Shown piece after piece: positions 42,708 through 51,471 of a stretch of DNA of 64,000 nt (positions are counted from its first letter, which is position 1; each line of letters starts with the position of its first letter). The position numbers and the translations under genes were made by a program. Source of the stretch: Tsukamurella sp. M9C (GTDB lineage Bacteria; Actinomycetota; Actinomycetes; Mycobacteriales; Mycobacteriaceae); contig NZ_JAIULG010000010.1 of NCBI RefSeq assembly GCF_020169415.1, forward strand, positions 1 to 64,000. The letters run 5' to 3'. The notes under the pieces were generated by a model. It saw nothing but the letters and a program-made list of their open reading frames with translations. It was not told the DNA's origin and made no database searches.

Positions 42708-44664
42708 CCTCCGCCTGTGCGGCTGTGAGGGTGATCTCTGTGGTGGTGTCTACCGCCGGCCGAACCAGCAGGGTCCACACCGAGCCGTCACCGGGATGAG
42801 CGAGCGTCGGGGTGCCGGTGAAATCGCTGCCGTCGAGTCGGCACCACCCCCTGACCTGAGGCACAGGAGCACCGGCCGGTGCTTCGCTTCGTTTCTCGCG
42901 TCCGCCGGCGATGGCGACCTCGAGTACCGCCCCTACGGTGACGGGAACGCGGTGTTCGACGGCGAATTCCTGGGACAGAACAGGCTCACCGTTCAGGTAG
43001 AGGTACGAGGGAGCTCCGTGGTACTCGATTCGGGGCTTCCGAGTCCGGCGATGTGATCGTTTTCCGGGACTTTCGTTCGAGTTGGTCGAGGTTTCGGAAC
43101 GGTCGGAAGACCTGTCGTCGCTGGAGTTGCTCGACGACTCGCCGAAGTCCGGAGCGCCCCCGGAGCCATTCGAGCCGCGGTTCGTCATCCCGACGCGTTC
43201 GGCGAGCGTGGAGGTTCGAGCCGCTGGTCGAGCTCCGACGCCAAGCACGAGATCGGACAGCAGAATCGAGGCGGAGCCCAGTGCAGCGGTGGACGACTGG
43301 CCGTCCGTCCCGGGCTGAAGTTCACCCACGTGCTTGCCTGCGGCGTCCTTCAAACGCTTCAGCGCTACGTTCACGTACGTTCGCTGAGGTACGTCCAGGT
43401 GGGTCGATACCCAATCGTCGTGCGTGGGCGGTTCGGCGCTCGCAAAGACATCGTCGACCTCATCAGCAGCACGAAAGACGCCGGAATAGCCGACCATACG
43501 GTTCCCGGTCTTCGGACCTGCAAGGTACTTGACCACCAGCTCGGGCGTCCTGAGTAGGCAGATGTGGTGAGTCGTGCCGTCGAATCCGCACTCTTCCGCG
43601 ACGGCGCTCGGCTCGAACGGAGGTGAGATGCTGGGCTGGACTGCCAGGGTCCCCAGGTGCTGCTTGGGGCGAGCGCTTGCGATCGGAGTGCCATCCGGGC
43701 CCGATAGCGCGCGGTAGGCATGGACGAAGGTGCTGAGCGGACGGCTTGTCGTCGGGTCGGGAATCTCGACATCGCTGCCATTGAGGGTGACTGCGAACTC
43801 CATCGCTGTCGTGCCTCGGGATTCGTTTTTGAGCATCTTCGGCCATAGATTCCAGGCGATAGCGTTCGCCATCCACTCGGCTGCCGATTCCGCATCTGAA
43901 TCCGGATCCTCCGGGTCCATGTCGAGGTCCGGGTCGATGATGGTGATCGACGTCCCGGTCTCGTCGTCCGCGAATGCGGTGAGACGTAGCTGCTTCGCGA
44001 CGGACTCGGCTTGCTCGCCGACGAGCGGTTCGATGATCTCGCCCGATACGTCACCCCACCAGTGGCGTCCGGTGTAGCGCTGTCCTGACATTCCCTCGCC
44101 GACGGTGTAGCTCTGCCACAGACTGCATGCGATGAGGCGAGTCTCGCGACCGTTCACCCCCTGGCAACGGGTGTGGATCACGACTGTGCCGCAGCGTGAC
44201 AGCCGATAGAAGATTCCCTTGCCGAACCCGTAGGTGCCGCCACCGAAGTCGGTGTTACGAGGTTCCCCCACGTTTCGGACGAACGAGACGAAGTCGTTGT
44301 TGTCGACGATGGCATTGTCCGCGCGAGTAGGGCCGCCGAGGCCGCGAGTACCACGATCGGAGATCGTCAGTATTCGGAGGCGTTGTCGGTCGAGTGTCGT
44401 TCGCAGCGGCAGATGTGCTTTCGAAGGCGCGTCCTGGCCGAGCAGCAGACGCCGCCACACCGGTGCAACACCTGCGGGAAGATCAGTCAGCGCGAGCGAG
44501 AATCGCACGGGGCCGTCGCCCGTGCGAGCGTCCCAGCTGTTCTGCGCGGCTTCACGCACGAGGACCGTGAGAGGATTCAACTTGGGCTGGCCGAGCTGAT
44601 TGCGAATCCCCTCAGCAGCAGAAGCTCCGCCCGGAGGAAACCTCTGTGAATACCATCCGATCAC
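42694..44664 (-). CDS. Second GHKL-type ATPase of the defence island
   Basis: A 656-residue protein from GTG 44664, overlapping the nuclease gene's stop by four bases. The N-terminal domain has GHKL boxes: VREAAQNSWDA (N-box Glu38, Asn42, Asp45), SDRGTRG (G1, about 102–108) and FGGGTYGFGKGIFY (G2, about 140–153). A Ser/Asn-rich, Asp-containing linker near residues 485–540 precedes a C-terminal beta domain with YLYLNGEP and RGWCRLDG. It is distinct from the MORC-like ATPase at 39284. Probably an ATP switch working with the Z1 protein and PD-(D/E)XK nuclease. Confidence 0.7.
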   Translation of the reverse strand: MIGWYSQRFPPGGASAAEGIRNQLGQPKLNPLTVLVREAAQNSWDARTGDGPVRFSLALTDLPAGVAPVWRRLLLGQDAPSKAHLPLRTTLDRQRLRILTISDRGTRGLGGPTRADNAIVDNNDFVSFVRNVGEPRNTDFGGGTYGFGKGIFYRLSRCGTVVIHTRCQGVNGRETRLIACSLWQSYTVGEGMSGQRYTGRHWWGDVSGEIIEPLVGEQAESVAKQLRLTAFADDETGTSITIIDPDLDMDPEDPDSDAESAAEWMANAIAWNLWPKMLKNESRGTTAMEFAVTLNGSDVEIPDPTTSRPLSTFVHAYRALSGPDGTPIASARPKQHLGTLAVQPSISPPFEPSAVAEECGFDGTTHHICLLRTPELVVKYLAGPKTGNRMVGYSGVFRAADEVDDVFASAEPPTHDDWVSTHLDVPQRTYVNVALKRLKDAAGKHVGELQPGTDGQSSTAALGSASILLSDLVLGVGARPAARTSTLAERVGMTNRGSNGSGGAPDFGESSSNSSDDRSSDRSETSTNSNESPGKRSHRRTRKPRIEYHGAPSYLYLNGEPVLSQEFAVEHRVPVTVGAVLEVAIAGGREKRSEAPAGAPVPQVRGWCRLDGSDFTGTPTLAHPGDGSVWTLLVRPAVDTTTEITLTAAQAEDADA

Positions 44665-45665
44665 TGGGCTGCCCCCTGTGCGACCTTCGCCATCAGTTCG
44701 CGTGTCTTCGGTGGCGTCAGTGCATCGGCTACCGGCAAGTCGATCGAGTACTCGACCGCGTAGATCGGTAGCGCGATGTCGACTCTCCCGAGTGCGTCGG
44801 GCGTGATCCTCGGGAAAGAATCCTTGACGGGAATCGTGACCGTCTCCACGACTGCAAATCGTTCGGGGTATCGCTCCTGGTCGGCAGGTGTCACACCGGC
44901 GGCGGCGAGGCGTTCGAAGAACAACTCTCGGTCGTCGACGGCCTCGCTGATTCGTAGTGCGAGTTCCACCAGGGACTCGCCCGTGGGGTCGGTACGAACC
45001 CGAACCCACTGGACGAACAACGGTCGTTCATCGATTCTGTCGAGCTGGTCGATCCCGTGTATCCGGGTGCGATTGCTCTCGGGATCGGCTGTGGATTTCA
45101 CTTCGATGTCGCCGGCGGCGGAAACGAAATCGTGCGGTTTTCCGAGCGGTCCGAGCCAGGTGTCCGTCGCCGAAGGGGACGATTCGAGCAAGGTCTGCAA
45201 GGTGAGTAGTTCGCCGAAGAGGCCGACTATTTGGTCGGTGCTGAGAGCTCTGGGGGCAGGTGCAAAAAGTGCTCTCCACCTCGAGAGCACGTCGTTCGCC
45301 GCGGCAACGGCACGGTCCGGGGCGGACTCGATCGCTACGAGGAGATCGGCGCCGAGGTCGTTGAAGAGGCTGTCGAGGCGGCGGTTCACGGTGCATACGT
45401 CGAGGTAGCGCTGGTAGTCGCGCTCGGATTCGATCGCGCTCTCTCGCACCTGGAGGTTCGCGCCGTCGATGGTCCGTCGTGACCGTTGGTTGGGTGGAAT
45501 CGGCACCAGGATATGCCGATTACCCTCGGTGTCGGTCGCCGCGAGTACGGGCCCTGCCGGGGTAGGGACGGGCAGCGCGGACGTCCGAAGTTGAGCCTCG
45601 GTAGCAGGCTCGTCGAGGTGGCGTGACCAGTGCTCGCTCAGAATCCCCTGGATGTCACGCGCCAA
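44661..45665 (-). CDS. PD-(D/E)XK-motif nuclease-like protein (DUF4420)
   Basis: A 334-residue protein with a TTG start that overlaps the Z1 stop by 11 bases. FGELLTLQTLL (Glu152) and KPHDFVSAAGDIEVKST (Asp179/186, Glu188, Lys190) form a PD-(D/E)XK nuclease core of the DUF4420 family, which is seen beside Z1 and GHKL genes. It is the best candidate for the DNA-cutting subunit of the island, with Vsr as a second nuclease. Only the TTG gives a full-length start in this frame. Confidence 0.78.
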   Translation of the reverse strand: MARDIQGILSEHWSRHLDEPATEAQLRTSALPVPTPAGPVLAATDTEGNRHILVPIPPNQRSRRTIDGANLQVRESAIESERDYQRYLDVCTVNRRLDSLFNDLGADLLVAIESAPDRAVAAANDVLSRWRALFAPAPRALSTDQIVGLFGELLTLQTLLESSPSATDTWLGPLGKPHDFVSAAGDIEVKSTADPESNRTRIHGIDQLDRIDERPLFVQWVRVRTDPTGESLVELALRISEAVDDRELFFERLAAAGVTPADQERYPERFAVVETVTIPVKDSFPRITPDALGRVDIALPIYAVEYSIDLPVADALTPPKTRELMAKVAQGAAQ

Positions 45666-48261
45666 CGGAATCTCCGAGATCTTCGCTGTCGAGCGCCGCG
45701 ACGTCGTCCTCCTCGAGTTCGGGAATCGCCGCGCTGACGTAAGAGTTCTCGACCGTGCTGTCGTCGCCGCTGACGTTGGGGAAGACGATGCCGATTCCTA
45801 TGACATGCTCGGGAGCATTCAATTCCACACGGCGGTTCTCGCCACGGGCCGGCCGCCCTGGCGACGATTCCTTGTCGATGACGTAGATGGTCAGTAGCCC
45901 GCGGTCGGGAGCCTGCTCAGTTCGCAGCTCCTGGATCTTCGGTTCGGTGAGCGTTCCCTTCTGCTTCGACAGATCCAGGTCGACCGCCGCGTCAGCACGG
46001 CTCATCAGGGTCTTGATGTCGTGGAGCTCGCCGGACAGCTGCGAACGGGTGACTCGAGCGGGGGCGATTCCCGGCGCCAACTCGAAGCGATCGGCCTGGT
46101 CGAGCGACCCGACCTTCGCACCGCGTCCGATCACGGCGATGTTCCACGTGTGGAGCGACCCTGCCTTTGCTCGTTTCTCGATGTACTCGGTGAGCAGGGT
46201 GCGGAGGCCCTTGTCGCCCACTCTCTGCTCCGGAGAATCGTCGAAGAAGCTGTAGTCCTTCAGAAAGTCCAGTACCTCGCTCTTCGGCACGCCGTTGATC
46301 ACGAATCGGTCTTCCCGCTCGTCGTGTTTCAGGCTGAATCCTTCGCGGATCAGACGGTTGAGGAGCGTCTTCGCCGCAGTCTGGTTCCGCAGGAGTACGG
46401 CCCGATCGAGATCGAACACGTGGGTCTGGACACGATGGCCGCCGTATGCAGCGGAGGCAGTGACCGCATTCGTCATCTTCGCGGCCGAGGTGACTCCCAG
46501 CGAGGGGTGAGTGCGGATCCTGACCGCGAAGGTCATCGGCGTCACGTCGCCCGTCATGTACATCTCGATGTCGCGTCGGATCTCGGATTCAACAGTCGCG
46601 AGGTGCTGGAACCAGGACTGCAGGTCGGCGGTCATCCACACGCGGGGGAGGTCCTCGTACCCGATCCTGTAGCCGAACCAGCGGCCCATTTGGAGCAGCG
46701 TGTCGTACGCGGATACCGACCGGACGAAGTAGCTGACGACCAGGCCCTCGAGCGTCAGGCCACGTGAAAGGGTGTTGCCACCCACTGCGATCGCCACGAC
46801 AGGGTCGCCCTCGTAGTCGAGACGTACCTTGCTGGTCGCGTTGTCGAGAATGATTCGGCAGTCGTCGAGAACGCGGGGGAGGAGAGGCAGGATCTCGTCG
46901 AAGGGAACGGCCGTGCGATCGAACTCAACCGCGGGAACCGCGGCGGTCTCCTGCTCCCACAGCGCGCGGAGCTCGTCGATGATGGCGCCGCTCGATTCGA
47001 TACTCTTGAAGACACTCCAGCGGAGCGCGTCCAGCGGTTCCCTGAAGCTGTTGTGGACCTCGGTGTTCACGCTCGTGTGAATGAGCATCGTGGAGTGCTT
47101 GTTCCCGATCCGCCTGACTCGTCGGGCCGCGGTTGCCATCCAGAAGTACAAGATCGCAGTCCGCAGCTGGCCGCTGATGTCGGGTACGAACGACTCCCTG
47201 TCGGCCTTCGTGCGCGGGCGTACCAGGTCGACTTCGTCGTCGTCGATGGTGCGGATCATGTCGTATCCGACGTCGAGATCCTCGGCGTCCTCGTCGTCCA
47301 ACAGATCCCGACCGAACAGGACCTCCGTTCCGAAGTGGCCTTCGGGCTTCGGGAGACTGATGATGAAATCTCTCGGGTACAGGTCGTCTGAACTCGGATC
47401 GATCAGGAGGTTCGCGAACGGTGTCGCGGTGTAGCCCACGTAAGCGGCCTTCGGGAGCTTGTCCATGATCTCGAGGATCAAGGGATTGAGGGTCGGGGAC
47501 GCTACGGTCGCCTGGTCCGCCTCGTCGTCGATGATCAGCGTCGGCACCTGAGCGAGGTGATCGGACGCCGACGCCAACCAATCACGGAACTTGCGGAGAA
47601 CGGGCGCGTTCTTCTTCACGACGCAGAGGACATGCTGCCGGTTCGTTTGCGCGAAGTACGACACCGCGCCCGACGAAGGCGGCGTGAAGTCCCTGTCCGC
47701 GACGGTGAGCTGCATCCATGACGCTTCGTTTTCATCGATCAGGTCCTTCATCAGCCGAGCCTGGGTCTGCCGGCGAAGGCTGTTGTGAATGCCGGCGAGC
47801 ACGATGAAGAGCTTGTAACCGCTGTCGGCAGCCTTGGCCATCACGGCGGTGAAATTGGTGGTCTTGCCGGACTGCACGTGGCCGAGTACGAGCCCACGGC
47901 TGGAGAAGGCCGCCTCTTTCGGGTGGTTCAGCTGCTCCATGACCTGGCTGGAGGAACGGTCGAGCGCATCTATCGAAGTGTCCGACCACCCGCTCGCAGC
48001 TAGACGCGCTTTGAGTGATTCCCAATGTCTGTCGCCTTCGCGTGGGCCGGTGTACCAGGTCGCACGGTTGTTCCGCACCACCATGGGAGCGATGCCGCGG
48101 TCACGGACCGAGATCACATCCGCTTCGTGTCGAGCCCGAATCCTCTCGATGACGTCCCGGGTGGCTCCGAAGAGTGCGAGCTTCTTGAGAGCCTGCTCGG
48201 GTGTCGAGGAATCTAGTAGATCCTGGAAGACCTCGTACTGACCTTCGAACTGTCCATCCAC
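45655..48261 (-). CDS. Z1-domain SF2-type ATPase/helicase
   Basis: An 868-residue protein from GTG 48261 (a GTG at 48273 is four codons earlier; neither has ideal SD spacing). Walker A GHVQSGKTT (127–135), Walker B as IIDDEAD (243–249), GYTATPFAN (276–284) and FGYRIGYEDLPRVWM near 640 define the Z1 P-loop ATPase family. The Z1 domain is reported with MORC/MutL-type restriction genes and is thought to translocate or remodel DNA. It is the first gene of a five-gene, fully overlapping operon and is divergent from vsr, with about 140 bases between. Confidence 0.85.
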   Translation of the reverse strand: MDGQFEGQYEVFQDLLDSSTPEQALKKLALFGATRDVIERIRARHEADVISVRDRGIAPMVVRNNRATWYTGPREGDRHWESLKARLAASGWSDTSIDALDRSSSQVMEQLNHPKEAAFSSRGLVLGHVQSGKTTNFTAVMAKAADSGYKLFIVLAGIHNSLRRQTQARLMKDLIDENEASWMQLTVADRDFTPPSSGAVSYFAQTNRQHVLCVVKKNAPVLRKFRDWLASASDHLAQVPTLIIDDEADQATVASPTLNPLILEIMDKLPKAAYVGYTATPFANLLIDPSSDDLYPRDFIISLPKPEGHFGTEVLFGRDLLDDEDAEDLDVGYDMIRTIDDDEVDLVRPRTKADRESFVPDISGQLRTAILYFWMATAARRVRRIGNKHSTMLIHTSVNTEVHNSFREPLDALRWSVFKSIESSGAIIDELRALWEQETAAVPAVEFDRTAVPFDEILPLLPRVLDDCRIILDNATSKVRLDYEGDPVVAIAVGGNTLSRGLTLEGLVVSYFVRSVSAYDTLLQMGRWFGYRIGYEDLPRVWMTADLQSWFQHLATVESEIRRDIEMYMTGDVTPMTFAVRIRTHPSLGVTSAAKMTNAVTASAAYGGHRVQTHVFDLDRAVLLRNQTAAKTLLNRLIREGFSLKHDEREDRFVINGVPKSEVLDFLKDYSFFDDSPEQRVGDKGLRTLLTEYIEKRAKAGSLHTWNIAVIGRGAKVGSLDQADRFELAPGIAPARVTRSQLSGELHDIKTLMSRADAAVDLDLSKQKGTLTEPKIQELRTEQAPDRGLLTIYVIDKESSPGRPARGENRRVELNAPEHVIGIGIVFPNVSGDDSTVENSYVSAAIPELEEDDVAALDSEDLGDSVGA

Positions 48262-48401
48262 TGCGCTTGACACTCTCCCCGGTCCGATAAAGCCGCTTTG
48301 CCGACTCAGCATAAGGAGTGGACGGCCGCATCGTGTTCCAGGGCACACATCTCGGACACGGAGACGATTGTGGGTTCTCGATCGTGATCGATGATGGGGA
48401 T

Positions 48402-48839
48402 ATGGATTCATGGGCCACCGACGGCGGTGTGCGCCGCTCGATGCAATCGAACCGTCGCAGGGACACAGGGCCGGAGTTGGCGCTGCGTCGGGAAGTGCAC
48501 CGTCGGGGGTTGCGCTTCTTCGTCGACAGAGCCCCGCTTCGCGAACTAGCGCGACGTCGTGCGGACCTGGTGTTCCCGCGCCTGAAGGTGGCGGTCTACC
48601 TGGACGGTTGCTTCTGGCACGGATGCCCGGAGCATCACTCGGTGAGTAAGACCAACGCGCAGTTCTGGGCGACCAAGGTTGCGAACAACCGTGCCAGGGA
48701 CGAGGACACCAACCAGCGTCTCGAGGAAGCCGGCTGGACGGTGATCCGCGTGTGGGAACACGAGGACCCGGCGGTCGCGGCAGCGGAGATCAAGGCCGTC
48801 GTCGAGAAGGCGAAGAGGCACCGCCCGAAGAACAGGTGA
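48402..48839 (+). CDS. vsr: Vsr-like very short patch repair endonuclease
   Basis: A 145-residue Vsr-type nuclease. RRDTGPELALRREVHRRGLRF, RADLVFPRLKVAVYLDGCFWHGCPEHH (with the catalytic Asp and the His/Cys zinc ligands) and WTVIRVWEHE are the family's conserved blocks. Vsr nicks T:G mismatches produced when 5-methylcytosine deaminates, so it belongs with the C5 methyltransferase at the other end of the island. Several Vsr-like proteins act as restriction nucleases, which is also possible here. Divergent from the Z1 gene; ends 80 bases before gnd. Confidence 0.9.
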   Translation: MDSWATDGGVRRSMQSNRRRDTGPELALRREVHRRGLRFFVDRAPLRELARRRADLVFPRLKVAVYLDGCFWHGCPEHHSVSKTNAQFWATKVANNRARDEDTNQRLEEAGWTVIRVWEHEDPAVAAAEIKAVVEKAKRHRPKNR

Positions 48840-48918
48840 GGTGGGGGCACCGTCGGGCATGGGGACGTAACGTAGGGGCCGAGTGTGAACCACCACGAGG
48901 AAGAGGGACGAACAAGCG

Positions 48919-50361
48919 ATGAGCAGCAATGACGCCAAGGCGAACATCGGTGTGGTGGGGATGGCGGTGATGGGCTCGAACCTGGCCCGCAACCTGGCGT
49001 CCCGGGAGGGCAACACCGTCGCGATCTACAACCGCTCGCCGGAGAAAACGCACGAGGTCGCGAAGAACCACCCCGAGGCGAACTTCGTTGCCAGCGACAC
49101 CATCGACGAGTTCGTCGCCAGCCTCGCGAAGCCGCGCACCGCGATCATCATGGTCCAGGCCGGCGCGGGCACGGACGCGGTGATCGAGCAGCTCAAGGAG
49201 CGGTTCGAGCCTGGCGACATCATCGTCGACGGCGGCAACGCCAACTTCCACGACACCATCGCCCGCGAGGCGAAGATCGCGCCGACGGGCATCCACTTCG
49301 TCGGCGCCGGCATCTCCGGCGGAGAAGAGGGCGCGCTCAAGGGCCCGTCGATCATGCCCGGCGGCACCGCCGAGTCGTACGAGACCCTCGGCCCGATCCT
49401 CGCGTCGATCGCCGCGGTCGCCGAGGGGGAGGCCTGCGTGACCCACGTGGGCACCGACGGCGCCGGCCACTTCGTCAAGATGATCCACAACGGCATCGAA
49501 TATGCCGACATGGAGCTCATCGGCGAGGCCTACGACCTGCTGCGCAACGTGGCCGGCTACACGCCCGCCCAGATCTCGGGCCTGTTCGCCACGTGGAACG
49601 AGGGGCCGCTCAACAGCTACCTCATCGAGATCACCATCGACATCCTCAAGCACGTCGACGCGGAGACCGGCAAGCCCTTCGTCGACATCGTCACCGACCA
49701 GGCCGGCAGCAAGGGCACCGGCGTCTGGACCGTGCAGACCGCCCTCGACCTGGGCGTGCCGGTCGGCGGCGTCGCCGAGGCCGTCTTCGGCCGCGCTGTC
49801 TCGTCCAAGCGGGCGCAGCGCGACGCGGTCCGCGCGCTGGGCATCGAGCGCCCCACGGCGCCGCGGGTCGACGATTCCTTTGTTGACGACGTCGCGAAGG
49901 CCCTGTACGCCTCCAAGATCGTCGCCTACGCCCAGGGCTTCGACGCGATCATCGCCGGCGCGGAGAAGTACGGCTGGAACATCGACAAGGGCGCCGTCGC
50001 CAAGATCTGGCGCGGCGGCTGCATCATCCGCGCCCAGTTCCTCAACGTCCTGGCAGACGCTTACGCCGAGAACCCGAACCTCAACACCCTGCTCGAGGCA
50101 CCGTACTTCGCGCAGGCCATCCGCGACGGCGAGGAGGCGTGGCGCCGGGTCGTCATCACCGCCACGCAGGCCGCCGTGCCGGTGCCGGGTTTCGCGACGG
50201 CGCTGAGCTACTTCGACTCGCTCAACGTCGACCGCCTGCCCGCCGCCCTCGTCCAGGGGCAGCGCGACTTCTTCGGCGCGCACACCTACAAGCGCGTCGA
50301 CAAGTCGGGTACCTTCCACACCCTGTGGTCGGGCGACCGCAGCGAGGTGAAGACGGACTGA
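48919..50361 (+). CDS. gnd: 6-phosphogluconate dehydrogenase, decarboxylating
   Basis: A 480-residue enzyme of full length. ANIGVVGMAVMGSNLARNLA is the NADP site, VDGGNANFHDT and GISGGEEGALKGPSIMPGG are the substrate loops, and HFVKMIHNGIEYADMELI holds the catalytic lysine. It oxidises 6-phosphogluconate to ribulose 5-phosphate and CO2 with NADP, in the pentose phosphate pathway. A GAAGAGGGA ribosome site precedes the ATG, and a strong hairpin follows the stop. Confidence 0.96.
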   Translation: MSSNDAKANIGVVGMAVMGSNLARNLASREGNTVAIYNRSPEKTHEVAKNHPEANFVASDTIDEFVASLAKPRTAIIMVQAGAGTDAVIEQLKERFEPGDIIVDGGNANFHDTIAREAKIAPTGIHFVGAGISGGEEGALKGPSIMPGGTAESYETLGPILASIAAVAEGEACVTHVGTDGAGHFVKMIHNGIEYADMELIGEAYDLLRNVAGYTPAQISGLFATWNEGPLNSYLIEITIDILKHVDAETGKPFVDIVTDQAGSKGTGVWTVQTALDLGVPVGGVAEAVFGRAVSSKRAQRDAVRALGIERPTAPRVDDSFVDDVAKALYASKIVAYAQGFDAIIAGAEKYGWNIDKGAVAKIWRGGCIIRAQFLNVLADAYAENPNLNTLLEAPYFAQAIRDGEEAWRRVVITATQAAVPVPGFATALSYFDSLNVDRLPAALVQGQRDFFGAHTYKRVDKSGTFHTLWSGDRSEVKTD

Positions 50362-50374
50362 GCTCAACGTGAGG

Positions 50375-50403
50375 AGGGGCGTGGCCGCATCGGCCGCGCC
50401 CCT
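50375..50403 (+). terminator. Strong hairpin terminator after gnd
   Basis: AGGGGCGTGGCCG (50375–50387) pairs with CGGCCGCGCCCCT (50391–50403) over all 13 positions, one as a G·T wobble, closing a three-base loop (CAT). The sequence TCTCTGCTC follows in place of a T-run. It starts 13 bases after the gnd stop. Confidence 0.75.
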
Positions 50404-50499
50404 TCTCTGCTCGGTGGACGAGTTGGGAACCGATCGCCGAGCTGGTGCGTCCAATTGATGAGGGCGCGTGCTCGCCTGCCGGTGACGATCGGAGGAATC

Positions 50500-50880
50500 A
50501 TGGGGAATCCCGACGCGGACAAGATCCGTCAGGAGGCGGAGCAGCGCATCGCCGACCGTCCGAACATGGTTCTCGACGGCGACCCGATCGAGGAGCTCGC
50601 CAAGGCGCATGATCGGCATGCGAAGAGGCTCGACGCGATCATCGTCTCGCTTGACCGGGTCGGTCGAGTCAACTACCTCGGTGACACGATCGAGGGGCGC
50701 GCAGCCACGTACAACATTGGTGTCGCAGTACACGACCATGACCATTCGGTAGTACAGAACTTCGCACGTGAAGCGGCTGAGTCTAGGACGATCGCCGGGG
50801 CACTACGTCAGATAGCCAAAGACCTGGGGGACACCGAGCTCGAGAACGCTGACGGAATTGGCAAGGTTCGGTGGACCTGA
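50500..50880 (+). CDS. Small unrecognised protein before a DUF3558-like lipoprotein
   Basis: A 126-residue, largely helical soluble protein with no signal. The start at 50500 has GGAGG four bases before it. KIRQEAEQRIADRP and FAREAAESRTIAGALRQIAKDLGD are amphipathic helices, and AKAHDRHAKRLDAIIVSLDRV sits between. Size and helix content recall WXG100-like or ESX-associated small proteins, but no WXG motif is present and I do not assign a family. It overlaps the next, lipoprotein gene by ten bases, so the two probably work together. Confidence 0.65.
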   Translation: MGNPDADKIRQEAEQRIADRPNMVLDGDPIEELAKAHDRHAKRLDAIIVSLDRVGRVNYLGDTIEGRAATYNIGVAVHDHDHSVVQNFAREAAESRTIAGALRQIAKDLGDTELENADGIGKVRWT

Positions 50881-51464
50881 GGCGCTGGTGCGGGGCCGTG
50901 GTCGTGGCCGCTGCAATGCTCGTGTCCGCGTGCGCAGTGTCGGTGGACGGCGAGGCCGTCCCCGAGCGCGGCCCCGCGACAACGAGCGCGCGGCCACTGC
51001 CGTTCGTCCCGAAGTACGAAGGGCGCACCAACGAGCGGAACGACGGCACGAGCTTCGAACCCTGTACGGCATACAGTGACGACGAACTGCGAGCGCTTGG
51101 GGCTGATCCGCGCACTCTGGAAGATGTCATGATTTCGACCGCTCCCAACTATCGCGGGTGCCAATGGCAGTCACCCGACGGGACGGCATTCTTCAGCCAG
51201 GAACTTGGTAATGAGACCTCCCTTGCCGCGTACAAGGCGAAGCAAAGTCGTCGGCCCTGGCAGCCTGATCGTGTGATCAACGGGAAGACGGTAATCCTAA
51301 CTACCGAGCGTGATGCGGGATGCTTCGCTTCGTTCATGTCCCAGAACGCGATCATCCACTCCGCTTACACAGTGGGGAGTATGAGGAGTCCTTCACGAGG
51401 TCTCGTGGACGAGTGCAACAAGGCGATCGAGTGGGCGACGCTGGCGATCTCGAAGGCGCCGTGA
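50871..51464 (+). CDS. DUF3558-like lipoprotein
   Basis: A 197-residue protein starting at GTG 50871, overlapping the preceding stop. A signal peptide (LRRWCGAVVVAAAMLVSAC) ends in the lipobox LVSAC, so it is anchored in the outer face of the membrane. FEPCTAYSDDELRALG, YRGCQWQSPDG and a late Cys (DECNKA) give the spaced cysteines of the actinobacterial DUF3558 family. Function unknown. It converges on the TetR gene with a seven-base gap. Confidence 0.75.
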   Translation: MDLRRWCGAVVVAAAMLVSACAVSVDGEAVPERGPATTSARPLPFVPKYEGRTNERNDGTSFEPCTAYSDDELRALGADPRTLEDVMISTAPNYRGCQWQSPDGTAFFSQELGNETSLAAYKAKQSRRPWQPDRVINGKTVILTTERDAGCFASFMSQNAIIHSAYTVGSMRSPSRGLVDECNKAIEWATLAISKAP

Positions 51465-51471
51465 TCGACGG

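Noticed and set aside
42694-45009. Longer start for the second GHKL ATPase reaching to 45009
   Set aside because: The extension lies antisense-free inside the coding sequence of the PD-(D/E)XK gene in another frame, and the GTG at 44664 overlaps that gene's stop as at the other junctions.
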